NCBI GenBank assembly: GCA_038247115.1
Contig: JBBRVG010000015.1
Coordinates: forward strand, 1 to 56,166
Direction: 5' to 3'
From: Pseudaeromonas sp038247115
Lineage (GTDB): Bacteria; Pseudomonadota; Gammaproteobacteria; Enterobacterales; Aeromonadaceae
DNA: 56,166 bases
Part shown: piece after piece, positions 8,588 to 18,359 of the stretch
Numbering within the stretch: the first letter of the stretch is position 1
How the letters are laid out: every line of letters begins with the position of its first letter
The notes under the pieces: generated by a model
Database searches by the model: none
Told to the model about the DNA's origin: nothing
The model's input: the letters and a program-made list of their open reading frames with translations, nothing else
Program-made: the position numbers and the translations under genes

Positions 8588-9925
8588 TTAGCGCGGTCGA
8601 TCAGGTCGCTCCTGAGGCACACCATCAAACAAGTCAGGGTGCTGCTGCGCCAGAGCCTTGAGCATACTCTTGGTCACCAGCGTCACACCGGCTTCACTGC
8701 GATGGAAACGGCGGGCATCCTCTTCGGCATCCTCCCCAATCACCAGGCCAGGAGGCAGCTCGCACTGTTTATCAATAATGACCTTGTGCAGACGACAACC
8801 GCGATGGATGACCACATCGGGGAACGCGACCACACCATCGAGCTTACAGTTGGAATGAACTCGCACCCCGGTGAACAACACCGAGTTGGCGATATCCGAT
8901 CCACTGACGATGACGCCACCCGAAAACACCGAATTTAGCGAGTTCCCGGCTTTCCCCTCGTAATCCTGCACAAACTTGGCGGGTGGCAATTGCTTCTGAT
9001 TGGTCCAGATGGGCCAGCTCTCGTCATACAGATCCAGTTCCGGTACCACCGAAGCCAAATCCATATTTGCTTCCCAGAAGGAATCCACAGTACCGACATC
9101 ACGCCAGTAGCAGCAGTGCTCATGTCCACGATTGCGCACACAGGAGAGGTTAAACGGATGGGCGTGAGCCAGACCAGCCTTGACCATCTTGGGGATTATG
9201 TTCATGCCAAAATCACGGCACGAAGTATCATCATCCTGATCCTCGGCCAGCACCTGATACAAGAACTCCGCATCAAATACATAGACCCCCATGGACGCCA
9301 ACGAAGTCTCGGGATTTCCAGGAATCGTCGGCGGATCTTCCGGCTTCTCGACAAAATCTATGATGCGGCGACTCTCGTCGACCTGCATGACGCCAAATGC
9401 CGAGGCTTCTTGCTTGGGCACCTCGATACAGGCGACCGTCACAGGCCCGCCTAACTGCACGTGATCCATGATCAGCGTGGTGTAGTCCATCTTGTAGACG
9501 TGATCGCCCGCCAGCACCAGAATGTACTTGGGTGCATAATCGCGCACTATATCCAGATTCTGGAACACTGCATCGGCCGTACCCCGGTACCAGTTCACTT
9601 CGTCCACCCGTTGCTGCGCAGGCAGCAAGTCGATGAACTCGTTCATCTGATAGCGCAGGAAAGACCAGCCCGCCTGCAGGTGACGCAACAAACTATGGGA
9701 CTTGTACTGGGTCACGACACCGACCCGACGCACCCCGGAGTTGATGCAATTTGACAGCGCAAAATCAATGATGCGGAACTTGCCACCAAAGTGGACCGCT
9801 GGCTTGGCCCGATTATCGGTCAGCTGCTTGAGTCGACTACCGCGACCGCCCGCCAGCACCAGAGCCATGGTCTGATTTACCGCTTCTCGAGCCTGATTTA
9901 CTGATCCTGGTCCAACAGATACCAA
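8588..9925 (-). CDS. glgC: GlgC, glucose-1-phosphate adenylyltransferase
   Basis: A 445-residue enzyme (E. coli 431) that makes ADP-glucose for glycogen synthesis. The pyrophosphorylase core has LVLAGGRGSRLKQLT, RAKPAVHFGGKFRIIDFALSNC, NWYRGTADAV and ILAGDHVYKMDY. The C-terminal left-handed beta-helix includes GLVIGEDAEEDARRF. The start is a TTG at 9925, supported by a well-placed Shine-Dalgarno. No other glg gene is adjacent, so it stands alone between yhcC and arcB. A LacI-type operator like that of the amylase gene lies about 140 bp upstream, pointing to joint alpha-glucan control. Confidence 0.94.
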   Translation of the reverse strand: MVSVGPGSVNQAREAVNQTMALVLAGGRGSRLKQLTDNRAKPAVHFGGKFRIIDFALSNCINSGVRRVGVVTQYKSHSLLRHLQAGWSFLRYQMNEFIDLLPAQQRVDEVNWYRGTADAVFQNLDIVRDYAPKYILVLAGDHVYKMDYTTLIMDHVQLGGPVTVACIEVPKQEASAFGVMQVDESRRIIDFVEKPEDPPTIPGNPETSLASMGVYVFDAEFLYQVLAEDQDDDTSCRDFGMNIIPKMVKAGLAHAHPFNLSCVRNRGHEHCCYWRDVGTVDSFWEANMDLASVVPELDLYDESWPIWTNQKQLPPAKFVQDYEGKAGNSLNSVFSGGVIVSGSDIANSVLFTGVRVHSNCKLDGVVAFPDVVIHRGCRLHKVIIDKQCELPPGLVIGEDAEEDARRFHRSEAGVTLVTKSMLKALAQQHPDLFDGVPQERPDRPR

Positions 9926-9930
9926 TTTTA

Positions 9931-9937
9931 TCTCCTT
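9931..9937 (-). promoter_or_regulatory. ribosome binding site selecting the TTG start of glgC
   Basis: On the minus strand AAGGAGA stands five bases before TTG GTA TCT. No in-frame ATG or GTG occurs upstream, and the next ATG would remove 19 residues. Confidence 0.7.
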
Positions 9938-10064
9938 GTCGATTCTTATGAATAAGTTCGCAATCCTTGGCTCACTCTTACCTTACGGACTCGTGTGCTT
10001 GCTGTCGATGGACTGCCCTACCATCTTGCGCATCTAGGCCAGTTGAAACTGTAAGTCAGCTCAC

Positions 10065-10076
10065 GAAAGCGCTTTC
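10065..10076. promoter_or_regulatory. LacI-family operator upstream of glgC
   Basis: GAAAGCGCTTTC is a perfect 12-bp palindrome with the central CG typical of LacI/GalR-family operators. The same 12-mer occurs at 24169-24180 before the amylase gene, and a nine-base match occurs at 27689 before the acyltransferase. It lies in the 291-bp interval 9926-10216, which holds no gene. Confidence 0.6.
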
Positions 10077-10216
10077 AGGGCTTGGTTGTAATATCACAAA
10101 AGTAGAGTTTTTGATCTGGTTTGCTATCGAAAAGAGGCTAAAAAAGGACAGTGGCTTCATATGAGGCAATCACTGCGGCTCGCAGTACCGGCGAGCCATC
10201 GATGCCCAAAGCGAGA

Positions 10217-11122
10217 TCAGCTCAGGGCCGAGCCTTGCCCGCCGCTCACCGCCAGCGCTTCCCCTATGGCGACCATGGCACTCCAGCGGTTCTCGCACCA
10301 CTCGGGCGCTAACAGCGTCGGTTTGCGCGCCGAGGCGGACACCCTGTGATAGACCACCTCGGCGGGCGTATGACGGATCATGGCCACCGCCGCCTCGACA
10401 TACTCCTCGAGAGTCGGCACCTCGAGACGCCCGGCATGCCAGGCCTTGCCCAGTATGCTGCCCTCCACCACGTGCAGAGGGTGTAATTTGATACCATCGG
10501 TGCCAGTGCGAACCACTTGCTGTAGCGTCGCCAGACTATCCATGGCCACTTCGCCGGGTAGACCCACGATGAGATGGGTACAGACCTTCAGCTGCCGGGC
10601 ACGAGCCCGGATCACAGCATTTTCATAAGCCCGATAATCATGGCCACGATTGATGCGTTTGAGGGTGGCATCATTGGCGCTCTGCAAGCCCAGCTCCAGC
10701 CAGATCTCGAAGCCCTGCTGCTGATAACCCGCCAGCAAGTCGAGGACCGCATCCGGCACACAATCGGGGCGTGTGCCCACGCACAGACCGACAATATCGG
10801 CAGCCTGGAGCGCCTCCTCATACATCTGGCGCAAAAAGCCGACTTCAGCATAGGTGCTGGTATAGGCCTGAAAATAAGCCAGATAGCGCTTGGCACGATT
10901 GGCTTCACCGGCGCGGGCCAGCAACTGGTCGCGAATGGGCAAAACCCGGGCTTGTTCATCGGCAAAGGATGCCACATTGCAGAAGGTGCAACCGCCTCGG
11001 CCCAGGGTGCCGTCCCGATTCGGGCAGGTAAAGGCGCCATGCAGGGTGAGCTTATGGATCCGTTCACCATAGCGGCTCTTGAGGTCATCCCCCAACATAT
11101 GAACGTGCTGATTGAGTTGCAT
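10217..11122 (-). CDS. yhcC: YhcC-family radical SAM protein
   Basis: A 301-residue protein close to E. coli YhcC (309). The radical-SAM iron-sulfur motif CPNRDGTLGRGGCTFC near the N-terminus supplies the three cysteines (C-x11-C-x2-C, an expanded spacing typical of this TIGR01212 family). Further conserved blocks are YFQAYTSTYAEV, VGTRPDCVPD, LELGLQSAND and HLIVGLPGE. The substrate is unknown. The ATG at 11122 has AGGAG five bases upstream. A longer in-frame start at 11215 is unlikely. In E. coli yhcC also sits between arcB and gltB, so this is a conserved neighbourhood. Confidence 0.88.
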   Translation of the reverse strand: MQLNQHVHMLGDDLKSRYGERIHKLTLHGAFTCPNRDGTLGRGGCTFCNVASFADEQARVLPIRDQLLARAGEANRAKRYLAYFQAYTSTYAEVGFLRQMYEEALQAADIVGLCVGTRPDCVPDAVLDLLAGYQQQGFEIWLELGLQSANDATLKRINRGHDYRAYENAVIRARARQLKVCTHLIVGLPGEVAMDSLATLQQVVRTGTDGIKLHPLHVVEGSILGKAWHAGRLEVPTLEEYVEAAVAMIRHTPAEVVYHRVSASARKPTLLAPEWCENRWSAMVAIGEALAVSGGQGSALS

Positions 11123-11302
11123 ACCGGCTCCTGATGGTTGGCCGCGCATTGTAACGACGGAAAGCCTGGCTAGAGATGATCCAGCGCAGGCCAGTGGCCA
11201 ATCCTTCCGTGACAAAAATGTTCATAAAACGTGGCCGGCACCCTGCTCATAGCCTGCAGTCTGACTATGCTCGACTGAGACTCCCTGTATTGAGGACCCG
11301 CA

Positions 11303-13339
11303 ATGTTGAACTGGCTGAATACAATCTCGATCCGTCGATTTATTCTCTGCGCCTCCGCCATCATCATGCTGACCATAGCCGCAGGCAGCATCTGGCGCGC
11401 GCGGCTCACCTCCGAGCTAGCCCTGTTGCCGCAAGCGCTCATTCAGCTCTCCCATACCGCGACCGCCTTGCAAGAGTTGCGCTATCACACCACCCAGATC
11501 CAGCAATTCCTGACCGATGCCTCGCTGACGGGTGATGACGAGGCGATCCGCGAAGCCGAGAGCCATGCCCGGGAGGCTAAAGCCTTATTGCCACAAATCG
11601 AACCTGGGCAACAGGATCTGGCTGAACGCATCGATCAGCAGATCCAGATCGGTCAAGCCATGGTCAGGGCCTATAAGGAACAAGGCGTCGCCGCTGGCAA
11701 CCAGCTGATGAAACAGGAAAACAGCGGCTTTGATGCTCTATCAGCTCAGATTGCCGAACAGGTTGCCCACCAGTTGGAGCAGCAAGTCTCTCGCCTGCAA
11801 CAGTTTGAGCAATTGACGCTGGAACGTAAAAACGCCCTGCAGCAACAAGACACCCTGATTGCCGTCGGTTATCTGCTCATCGTCATCGTCGTACTCTTGC
11901 TACTGCTGCGAAAAGTCATGACACCGCTGAATCATCTGATGACCGAGATGGCGGATCTGGCCCGGGGCAGCCGGAATCTCTCTTTTCGTCTGCCGGAAGA
12001 GGGTCGGGATGAATTCACCACGCTGGCTACTACCTTCAACCATTTTTTAACCGATATCGACCACATCATAGGCACCATACAAGCGGTCTCCATCCACTCC
12101 CATCACCAGATGGAAGCCATGATGGGTCATACCAAAACCACGCTGCAGGGCATGAACAAGGTTCAGAACAATACCGATACCCTGGCGACTGCCATCAACG
12201 AGATGGACAGCACGGTACAAGATATTGCCCACAATACCGAGCTTGCCAAACAAGACACCCAACTGGCACAGAATCAAGCCGATGAAGGCCAAGCCCAGGT
12301 TAGCCAGACCATAGCCCTCATCCAGCAGGTGGCAAGCCAGATCGATGCCTCGGCCGAGACCATCAATCAACTGGATCACGAGAGTACCCGGATCGGCGAG
12401 ATCCTGAACGTCATCCGCACCATCTCCGAACAAACCAACCTTCTGGCGCTCAATGCTGCAATAGAAGCGGCGCGGGCCGGTGAGGCTGGGCGTGGTTTTG
12501 CCGTGGTCGCCGATGAGGTGCGCCAACTGGCAACCCGGACCCAGAGTTCAACGGTGGAGATACAACAGCGGATCGAAACCTTGCAGCGGCGGACTAGCGA
12601 AGCGGTACTGACCATGCGCACAACCAGCCAGCTGAGCGACTCGGCGGTCCAGCAAGCCGGTGAAACTGGCCAGACTCTGCACGCCATCGTAGCGGCGGTA
12701 GATCGCATCGCCGATATGAATGCCCAGATCGCCACCGCGACCGAGGAGCAGTCGGTGGTTGCCGAGGAAACCAGCCGCAATGTGGTGACCGTGGCCGATA
12801 TTGCCAACCAGACTTGCGAGCTGGCGCGACAAAGCTCGCAACGGGCACGCGAGGTCAATTATGCCAGCCAGGAAATCAGCCTGCTGAGCTGTCAGTTTGA
12901 AGTGAGCTACCAGCAAGAAGAGGAAAACGAAGATGAAATTGCCCGCTGGAGCGATGCATTCCTGGTTCATATCGCTGAAATCGATGCCCAGCATCAGGGG
13001 CTCTTCAACGCCATGAACCAATTTTACAACACCTGCAAGCACCATCAGAATTCAGAGCTCATCCAGCAGCGACTGGATGAACTGGTAAAACTGGCCAAAC
13101 AGCATCTCCAAGCTGAAGAACAGCTGATGCAGCGGGCGCATTACAGCCAGTATGGGGAGCACAAGAAGACCCATGTCACCTTGCTGGCGGACCTGGAACA
13201 ACTGCTGGTCCGGTTCAAAGCCCGGGAGCCGGACAGTGACATGGAGATCATCATGTTCCTGAAAAACTGGCTCATCGACCATATCTTCCGCGTCGACAAA
13301 CAATATGTCCCTGAATTACATCGCGCAGGTATCCATTGA
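11303..13339 (+). CDS. methyl-accepting chemotaxis protein with C-terminal hemerythrin domain
   Basis: A 678-residue chemoreceptor. A first membrane helix (about 12-30), a periplasmic helical domain, a second helix (about 186-203) and HAMP lead into the signalling hairpin with ISEQTNLLALNAAIEAARAGE and GFAVVADEVRQLA. From residue 547 a bacteriohemerythrin domain is fused. All seven expected diiron ligands are seen: H564 (IDAQHQ), H601 and E605 (KQHLQAEEQ), H620 and H624 (YGEHKKTH), H660 and D665 (LIDHIFRVD). The domain would be cytoplasmic and is expected to bind O2, so oxygen or redox taxis is inferred. Its neighbours arcB and gltBD make a redox role reasonable. It starts at ATG 11303 and is monocistronic. 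Confidence 0.9.
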   Translation: MLNWLNTISIRRFILCASAIIMLTIAAGSIWRARLTSELALLPQALIQLSHTATALQELRYHTTQIQQFLTDASLTGDDEAIREAESHAREAKALLPQIEPGQQDLAERIDQQIQIGQAMVRAYKEQGVAAGNQLMKQENSGFDALSAQIAEQVAHQLEQQVSRLQQFEQLTLERKNALQQQDTLIAVGYLLIVIVVLLLLLRKVMTPLNHLMTEMADLARGSRNLSFRLPEEGRDEFTTLATTFNHFLTDIDHIIGTIQAVSIHSHHQMEAMMGHTKTTLQGMNKVQNNTDTLATAINEMDSTVQDIAHNTELAKQDTQLAQNQADEGQAQVSQTIALIQQVASQIDASAETINQLDHESTRIGEILNVIRTISEQTNLLALNAAIEAARAGEAGRGFAVVADEVRQLATRTQSSTVEIQQRIETLQRRTSEAVLTMRTTSQLSDSAVQQAGETGQTLHAIVAAVDRIADMNAQIATATEEQSVVAEETSRNVVTVADIANQTCELARQSSQRAREVNYASQEISLLSCQFEVSYQQEEENEDEIARWSDAFLVHIAEIDAQHQGLFNAMNQFYNTCKHHQNSELIQQRLDELVKLAKQHLQAEEQLMQRAHYSQYGEHKKTHVTLLADLEQLLVRFKAREPDSDMEIIMFLKNWLIDHIFRVDKQYVPELHRAGIH

Positions 13340-13886
13340 CACCATGCGTGATGCGCAGAGAAATATTTGCATAGATATGCAGCATATGGCTATGAAACCC
13401 TGATGGAGCAGCGGCAACAGTGGCAGATCACCCGCTGAATAATCGAGGTTCGGCAGAATAAAATCTCCAGAATGGAGAGGATTAGCATCCATCCGACGTA
13501 CGGAACAGCCCCTGCACCGGAGGGTATCCAGCTGGATTTTTCGTGATCGACCACCAATAACTCAAGGCGACCGCCCATTCGTTATTAACATTGCACGCGG
13601 TTCCATAACAGGAAAACAACAAGTTAGCTCAAGTTCTGTTGTTATATGCCGCTGGCAGCTTGTATCACCTCCAGCTGGCAAGCCAGCGTCTTACGCTGTC
13701 TCATCCAGCAGGATACGGAATGAATAGAAAACACAGGAATATGCAATCAACAATTGACCTGCCCAGCGCTTCACTTTAGCTTGGTAAACCAAGTGGGACC
13801 CTGCCCCGACATGGGCGGGCCGCCACAAGGAAATAACTGCCGTTCTCTCCCGAGCCAACGGCAGCCAGAGGGAATGGAGGAATGCG
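13340..13886 (+). other. gene-free interval and leader of gltB (first copy)
   Basis: No convincing gene. Visible items are a compact palindrome GCTGGC-AA-GCCAGC at 13674-13687, a possible operator CTTGGTAAACCAAG at 13780-13793 (14-bp palindrome), and a weak TTGACC / TAGCTT promoter pair (13754 and 13777, 17-bp spacing) overlapping it. Open frames antisense to the gltB start look like GC-rich shadows. Confidence 0.35.
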
Positions 13887-16800
13887 ATGTCGTTATATGA
13901 TCCCCGCCACGAACGGGATAATTGTGGCTTTGGGCTGATAGCCCATACCGAGGGTGCCGCCAGCCACAAGTTGATTCGTCTGGCTATTTCCGGCCTCGCC
14001 CGTATGCAGCACCGGGGGGGTATCGCCGCCGATGGCAAGACCGGTGATGGCTGCGGCTTGTTACTGCAAAAACCCGATAGCTTTTTCCGCGCCGTTGCCG
14101 AGGAAAAGGGCTGGAATCTGGGCCGCAAGTACGCGGTCGGCATGCTGTTCCTCAACCCGGATCCAGTATTGGCCGAAGCCAGTCGTCGCATCGTCACCGA
14201 AGAGCTGGAAAAAGAGACTCTCACCCTGGTGGGTTGGCGCGATGTGCCGATCAATACCAAGGTCCTGGGCGAAATCGCCCTGGCCACCTTGCCACGGATC
14301 GAGCAGGTGTTCGTTAATGCCCCACCCGGTTGGGTGATGAAGGATCTGGATCGCCGGCTGTACATAGCCCGTCGCCGCATTGAAAAGCGGATCCAGGATG
14401 AACAGTTCTATATTGCCAGCCTCTCCAATCAGGTCATCGTCTACAAGGGGCTCTGCCTGGCTGCCGATCTGCCGCGCCTCTATCTGGATCTGGCGGATAT
14501 CCGTCTGCAATCGGCGATCTGTGTCTTCCACCAGCGCTTCTCCACCAACACCCAACCGCGCTGGCCCCTGGCCCAACCGTTCCGCTTCCTCGCCCACAAT
14601 GGCGAGATCAACACCATCAACGGCAACCGGCAGTGGGCTCGGGCCCGTGCTTACAAATTCAGCTCGCCCCTGCTGCCGGACCTGCAATCCGCCGCCCCCT
14701 TCGTCAACAACAGCGGCTCCGACTCCTCGAGTCTGGATAACATGCTGGAGCTGTTCCTGGCCGGTGGCCTGGACTTGTTCCGCGCCGTGCGCCTGCTGGT
14801 ACCGCCCGCCTGGCAGAAGCATCCCGCCATGGATGATGAACTGCGCGCCTTCTATGACTTCAACTCCATGCATATGGAGCCCTGGGATGGCCCGGCAGGG
14901 CTGGTGATGTCCGATGGCCGCTTTGCCGCCTGCGCCCTGGATCGCAACGGCCTGCGTCCCGCCCGCTATGTAGTGACCAAAGATAAATTCATCACCCTGG
15001 CCTCGGAAGTCGGGATCTGGGACTACACCCCGGATGAGGTGGTGGAGAAAGGCCGCGTCGGCCCTGGTGAGCTATTTGTGGTCGATACCTACACCGCCAA
15101 GGTCTGGACCAGTTTCGAGATCGATGATGATCTCAAGCATCGTCACCCCTATCGGCACTGGATGGAGCAGCATAGACGCCATCTGGTCAGCTTCGAGGCG
15201 ATCCCGGATGACAAGATAGGTCGCCGCGAGTTGGAGGACGACCAGCTGCACTGCTATCAGAAGCAGTTTGGTTACAGCTATGAAGAGCTGGATCAGGTGC
15301 TGCGGGTGTTGGGTGAAAATGGTCAGGAAGCCGTGGGCTCCATGGGGGATGACACGCCGATGGCGGTGCTCTCCGGCAAGCCCCGTTCACTATATGACTA
15401 CTTCCGCCAGATGTTTGCTCAGGTCACCAATCCGCCCATAGATCCGCTGCGGGAAAATCATGTCATGTCGCTGGCCACCTGTATCGGCCGCGAACAGAAC
15501 GTCTTCAACGAAACCTATGGTCATGCCCATCGGGTGCAGTTTGCTTCCCCCATACTGATCTACTCCGACTTTCACCAGTTGCTGGAACTCGATGATTCCC
15601 ACTACCGCCACGCCCGTCTGAGCATGAGTTTTAGTCCGGACCAAGGGTTGGAGCAGGCCTTGCTGCACCTGTGCGAAGAGGCCAAAACCGCCGCCCGCGC
15701 CGGTGCCGTGCTGCTGGTACTCTCCGACCGGCAGATAGCGCCGGATCGCTTGCCGATCCCGGCTGCCATGGCGGTCGGCGCCCTGCAACGCACCCTGGTG
15801 GAGGCGGATCTGCGCTGCGACTGCAACCTGATTGTCGAAACCGCCACAGCCCGCGATCCCCACCACTTCGCGGTACTGCTCGGTTTCGGCGCCACGGCGA
15901 TCTACCCCTACCTGGCCTATGAATCCCTGGCCAAGATGGTCGATGACGGCACCCTGCCGCTGACCCTGCGTCAGGTGTTGAAGAACTATCGGACCGGCAT
16001 TGAAAAAGGGCTCTACAAGGTGATGTCCAAGATGGGCATCAGCACCATCGCCAGCTATCGCTGCACTCAGCTGTTTGAGGCCATCGGCATAGGCGCGGAG
16101 GTGGTGGATCTCTGCTTCCAGGGCGTCGCCAGCCGGATTGGTGGTGCCAACTTTGCCGACTTCCAGCAGGACCTGCAGCAGCTGGCCCATCAGGCCTGGC
16201 TCAAGCGCAAAGCCCTGCCCCACGGCGGCCTGCTCAAATATGTCCACGATGGCGAGTATCACTGCTTCAATCCGGATGTGGTGCAAAGCCTGCAAGCCGC
16301 GGTGAAGAGTGGCGATTACGCCGAGTACCAGCGCTTTGCCCGTCTGGTCAATGAGCGACCGGTCGCTACGCTGCGGGATCTGCTGGCCGTGCAACCGGCT
16401 GCGGCGGCCATCCCCTTAAGCGAGGTCGAGCCCGAAGAAAACTTCTATCGCCGCTTCGATACCGCGGCCATGTCGATTGGTGCCCTCGGCCCCGAGGCTC
16501 ACGAAGCCCTGGCCGTGGCCATGAACCGCCTCGGTGGCCGTAGTAACTCAGGTGAAGGTGGCGAAGATCCGGCCCGCTATGGCACAGAGCGCAACTCCCG
16601 CATCAAGCAGGTCGCCTCCGGACGCTTTGGCGTGACCCCCCATTATCTGGTGAATGCCGATGTCATCCAGATCAAGATCGCTCAGGGTGCCAAGCCCGGT
16701 GAAGGCGGCCAGTTGCCCGGCGACAAGGTCACGGTGCAGATCGCCAAACTGCGCTACTCGGTGCCCGGCGTGACACTGATTTCACCGCCGCCCCATCATG

Positions 16801-18344
16801 ACATCTACTCCATCGAGGACTTGGCCCAGCTGATCTTCGATATCAAGCAGGTCAACCCGCAGTGCTTGGTGTCGGTGAAACTGGTCTCCGAGCCCGGAGT
16901 CGGCACCATTGCTACCGGGGTAGCCAAGGCCTATGCCGATCTCATCACCATCTCCGGCTATGACGGCGGCACGGGCGCCAGCCCCATCACCTCGGTCAAG
17001 TATGCCGGCTCCCCCTGGGAGCTGGGGCTGGCCGAGACCCAGCAGGCGCTGGTCGCCAACGGTCTGCGGCACAAGGTGCGACTGCAGGTGGATGGCGGTC
17101 TGAAAACCGGGCTGGATATCATCAAGGCCGCCATTCTGGGCGCCGAGAGCTTCGGCTTCGGCACAGGCCCCATGGTGGCGCTCGGCTGTAAATATCTGCG
17201 CATCTGTCATCTGAACAACTGTGCCACCGGCATTGCCACCCAGGATGAAAAGCTGCGCAAGGATCACTACCGCGGCGATGCCGAGCTGGTGATGAACTAC
17301 TTCCGCTTCCTGACCCGCGAGACCCGGGAGCTGTTGGCGCAACTCGGCGTCCGCCAGCTCACCGATCTCATTGGCCGCACCGATCTGTTGCAGCAACTGC
17401 CAGGTCTGACCGCCCGTCAGGGGCGTCTGGATCTGGGTGCTGTGTTGGCCACGCCGCTTTCACCCCAGGGCCTGCCGCTGTTCTGCCAGCAGGAGAACCC
17501 CAGCTTCGACAAGGGCGATCTCAATCTGCTGCTATTGCAGGAGCTAGAGCCTGTGCTGCGGGACAAACAGGGAGGCGACTACCACTACAGCATCCGCAAC
17601 ACAGATCGCTCTGTGGGCGCCCTGCTCTCCGGCACCATAGCCCGCCTGCATGGCAATCAGGGCATGGCCTCGGATCCGCTGACTCTCTACTTTGACGGCA
17701 CAGCGGGGCAGAGCTTCGGGGTCTGGAATGCCGGTGGTCTGCAGCTCATCCTCACCGGAGATGCCAATGACTATGTGGGCAAGGGCATGACCGGCGGCAA
17801 GCTGGTGATCCGCCCCCATGTCGGCGTCAGTTTCAAATCCCACCAGGCCACCATAGTCGGCAATACCTGCCTCTATGGCGCCACCGGTGGCCAGCTCTAT
17901 GCGGCCGGTCAGGCGGGTGAGCGGTTCGCAGTGCGCAATTCCGGAGCTCATGCCGTGGTCGAGGGCATAGGTGACAATGGCTGTGAATACATGACCGGCG
18001 GCATAGTCACCATACTGGGAGCAACCGGCGTCAACTTTGCGGCCGGTATGACAGGTGGCTTTGCCTACGTGCTGGATGAGCAGGGTGATTTTGACAAGAA
18101 GACCAACCATGAGCTGGTGGATCTGCTGAGTGTGCAGGAGTTTGCTATTCACGCCGAGCATCTGCGCGGCATCATCACCCAGCATCTGCAAGAGACCGGC
18201 AGCCCCAGGGCTGAAGCCATTCTCGCCGATTTTGGTCACTATTTGCCGCGCTTCCGGTTGGTCAAACCCAAGTCCAGTGATGTGAAAGCCCTGCTCGGTC
18301 ACACAGCCCGCAGCGTGGCCGAGCTGCGCGTGCAGGCGCAATAA
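13887..18344 (+). CDS. gltB: glutamate synthase (NADPH) large subunit, E. coli-like copy
   Basis: A 1485-residue alpha subunit of GOGAT, which turns glutamine plus 2-oxoglutarate into two glutamates. The class II amidotransferase nucleophile is C13 (ERDNCGFGL) after a 12-residue propeptide, shorter than the 42 residues in E. coli. Next come the central domain, the FMN-binding synthase domain with GEGGEDPARYGT and KPGEGGQLPGDKV, the 3Fe-4S cysteines in GCKYLRICHLNNC, and the C-terminal GXGXG beta-helix. The end VKPKSSDVKALLGH is E. coli-like. GGAGG sits just before the ATG. gltD follows after 15 bp. A second, divergent copy lies at 41.8-46.4 kb. Confidence 0.96.
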   Translation: MSLYDPRHERDNCGFGLIAHTEGAASHKLIRLAISGLARMQHRGGIAADGKTGDGCGLLLQKPDSFFRAVAEEKGWNLGRKYAVGMLFLNPDPVLAEASRRIVTEELEKETLTLVGWRDVPINTKVLGEIALATLPRIEQVFVNAPPGWVMKDLDRRLYIARRRIEKRIQDEQFYIASLSNQVIVYKGLCLAADLPRLYLDLADIRLQSAICVFHQRFSTNTQPRWPLAQPFRFLAHNGEINTINGNRQWARARAYKFSSPLLPDLQSAAPFVNNSGSDSSSLDNMLELFLAGGLDLFRAVRLLVPPAWQKHPAMDDELRAFYDFNSMHMEPWDGPAGLVMSDGRFAACALDRNGLRPARYVVTKDKFITLASEVGIWDYTPDEVVEKGRVGPGELFVVDTYTAKVWTSFEIDDDLKHRHPYRHWMEQHRRHLVSFEAIPDDKIGRRELEDDQLHCYQKQFGYSYEELDQVLRVLGENGQEAVGSMGDDTPMAVLSGKPRSLYDYFRQMFAQVTNPPIDPLRENHVMSLATCIGREQNVFNETYGHAHRVQFASPILIYSDFHQLLELDDSHYRHARLSMSFSPDQGLEQALLHLCEEAKTAARAGAVLLVLSDRQIAPDRLPIPAAMAVGALQRTLVEADLRCDCNLIVETATARDPHHFAVLLGFGATAIYPYLAYESLAKMVDDGTLPLTLRQVLKNYRTGIEKGLYKVMSKMGISTIASYRCTQLFEAIGIGAEVVDLCFQGVASRIGGANFADFQQDLQQLAHQAWLKRKALPHGGLLKYVHDGEYHCFNPDVVQSLQAAVKSGDYAEYQRFARLVNERPVATLRDLLAVQPAAAAIPLSEVEPEENFYRRFDTAAMSIGALGPEAHEALAVAMNRLGGRSNSGEGGEDPARYGTERNSRIKQVASGRFGVTPHYLVNADVIQIKIAQGAKPGEGGQLPGDKVTVQIAKLRYSVPGVTLISPPPHHDIYSIEDLAQLIFDIKQVNPQCLVSVKLVSEPGVGTIATGVAKAYADLITISGYDGGTGASPITSVKYAGSPWELGLAETQQALVANGLRHKVRLQVDGGLKTGLDIIKAAILGAESFGFGTGPMVALGCKYLRICHLNNCATGIATQDEKLRKDHYRGDAELVMNYFRFLTRETRELLAQLGVRQLTDLIGRTDLLQQLPGLTARQGRLDLGAVLATPLSPQGLPLFCQQENPSFDKGDLNLLLLQELEPVLRDKQGGDYHYSIRNTDRSVGALLSGTIARLHGNQGMASDPLTLYFDGTAGQSFGVWNAGGLQLILTGDANDYVGKGMTGGKLVIRPHVGVSFKSHQATIVGNTCLYGATGGQLYAAGQAGERFAVRNSGAHAVVEGIGDNGCEYMTGGIVTILGATGVNFAAGMTGGFAYVLDEQGDFDKKTNHELVDLLSVQEFAIHAEHLRGIITQHLQETGSPRAEAILADFGHYLPRFRLVKPKSSDVKALLGHTARSVAELRVQAQ

Positions 18345-18359
18345 GACAAGGATGCCCCC

